Shown here: positions 63,944-64,000 of the stretch, one piece after another
How the letters are laid out: each line of letters opens with the position of its first letter
Numbering within the stretch: position 1 is the stretch's first letter
Source of the DNA: Melanopsichium pennsylvanicum
Lineage: Eukaryota; Basidiomycota; Ustilaginomycetes; Ustilaginales
DNA length: 64,000 bases
Reading direction: 5' to 3'
Assembly: GCA_900208305.1 (NCBI GenBank)
Contig: OAPG01000002.1
Location: 310,001 to 374,000 of the forward strand
The notes under the pieces: model-generated
What the model saw: only the letters and a program-made list of their open reading frames with translations
What the model was told of the DNA's origin: nothing
Databases searched by the model: none
Translations under genes and position numbers: made by a program

Positions 63944-64000
63944 GAGAGCAGAGCAGAGTAGAGCAGAGCAGAGAGCAGAGCAGAGTAGAGCAAAGCACAG
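63944..64000 (+). repeat. GAGCA/GAGTA short tandem repeat running to the window end
   Basis: Five-base units GAGCA and GAGTA alternate (AGAGCAGAGCAGAGTAGAGC, then similar). The array touches the window edge, so its full length is unknown. Confidence 0.85.

Larger units (their letters stand above)
62966..64000. promoter_or_regulatory. Upstream region of LCB2 to window end
   Basis: No gene is seen. It contains a CA microsatellite (63535-63569) and a short GAGCA repeat at the window edge (63944-64000). The part up to about 63250 is G/C-richer and probably holds the LCB2 leader and promoter. Confidence 0.45.

Noticed and set aside
1..64000. Stop-codon read-through extensions (TGA CTA type) as used by smut fungi for cryptic peroxisomal targeting
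   Set aside because: I checked the stop contexts of the main genes and found no TGA CTA context.
1..64000. Transposons, retroelements, CRISPR arrays or viral insertions
   Set aside because: No reverse transcriptase, transposase or integrase frames, no long terminal or direct repeats, and no spaced identical repeats were seen; the repeats present are simple microsatellites.

Overview
The window looks like nuclear chromosomal DNA of a basidiomycete, most likely a smut fungus (Ustilaginaceae, Ustilago/Sporisorium type). This is inferred from intron-poor genes with GTAAGT/GTATGT donors, very long Ser/Gln-rich regulatory proteins, many microsatellites and a fungal gene set (velvet, SWI1, LCB2, QCR6, LHS1). 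No rRNA, tRNA, transposon, CRISPR or bacterial-type operon was found.

Layout, left to right: LHS1 ER chaperone (+), UBP8 SAGA deubiquitinase (-, two exons), alpha/beta hydrolase with a long disordered N-terminus (+), TGS1 cap hypermethylase (-), MO25/Hym1 (+), SWI1 ARID subunit of SWI/SNF (-, first exon behind a 763-nt intron), a gene-free stretch of about 4.2 kb, mitochondrial m-AAA protease (+), GBD/FH3-type armadillo protein (-), kinesin-7-like motor (+), GATA factor with a PAS-like domain (-), TRM61 (+), a 3.7-kb stretch with a possible small gene and the very long leader of the next gene, velvet factor (+), LSM6 (-, with a 29-nt last exon recovered here), PET117 (+), a possible small spliced mitochondrial gene (+), TSC2/tuberin (-), QCR6 (+, four exons including a 22-nt exon), LCB2 (-), then LCB2 upstream DNA to the window end.

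Several maximal open frames start at GTG or TTG. Because this is a eukaryote I used the first sensible ATG instead: UBP8 at 6331, TGS1 at 12444 or a spliced start at 12595, and the GBD/FH3 gene at 29178.

The genes do not form one pathway. Themes are chromatin and transcription (UBP8, SWI1, GATA, velvet), RNA modification and processing (TGS1, TRM61, LSM6), mitochondria (m-AAA protease, PET117, QCR6), polarity and cytoskeleton (MO25, GBD/FH3, kinesin), TOR signalling (TSC2), sphingolipid synthesis (LCB2) and ER folding (LHS1). The most striking large-scale feature is near-perfect strand alternation: 15 of 16 neighbouring pairs of confident genes are divergent or convergent. I found no obviously new multi-gene system. 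The most useful results are hidden splice structures (LSM6, QCR6, SWI1, UBP8), a recurring TACAGTA/TACTGTA word in intergenic DNA, and two candidate small genes.
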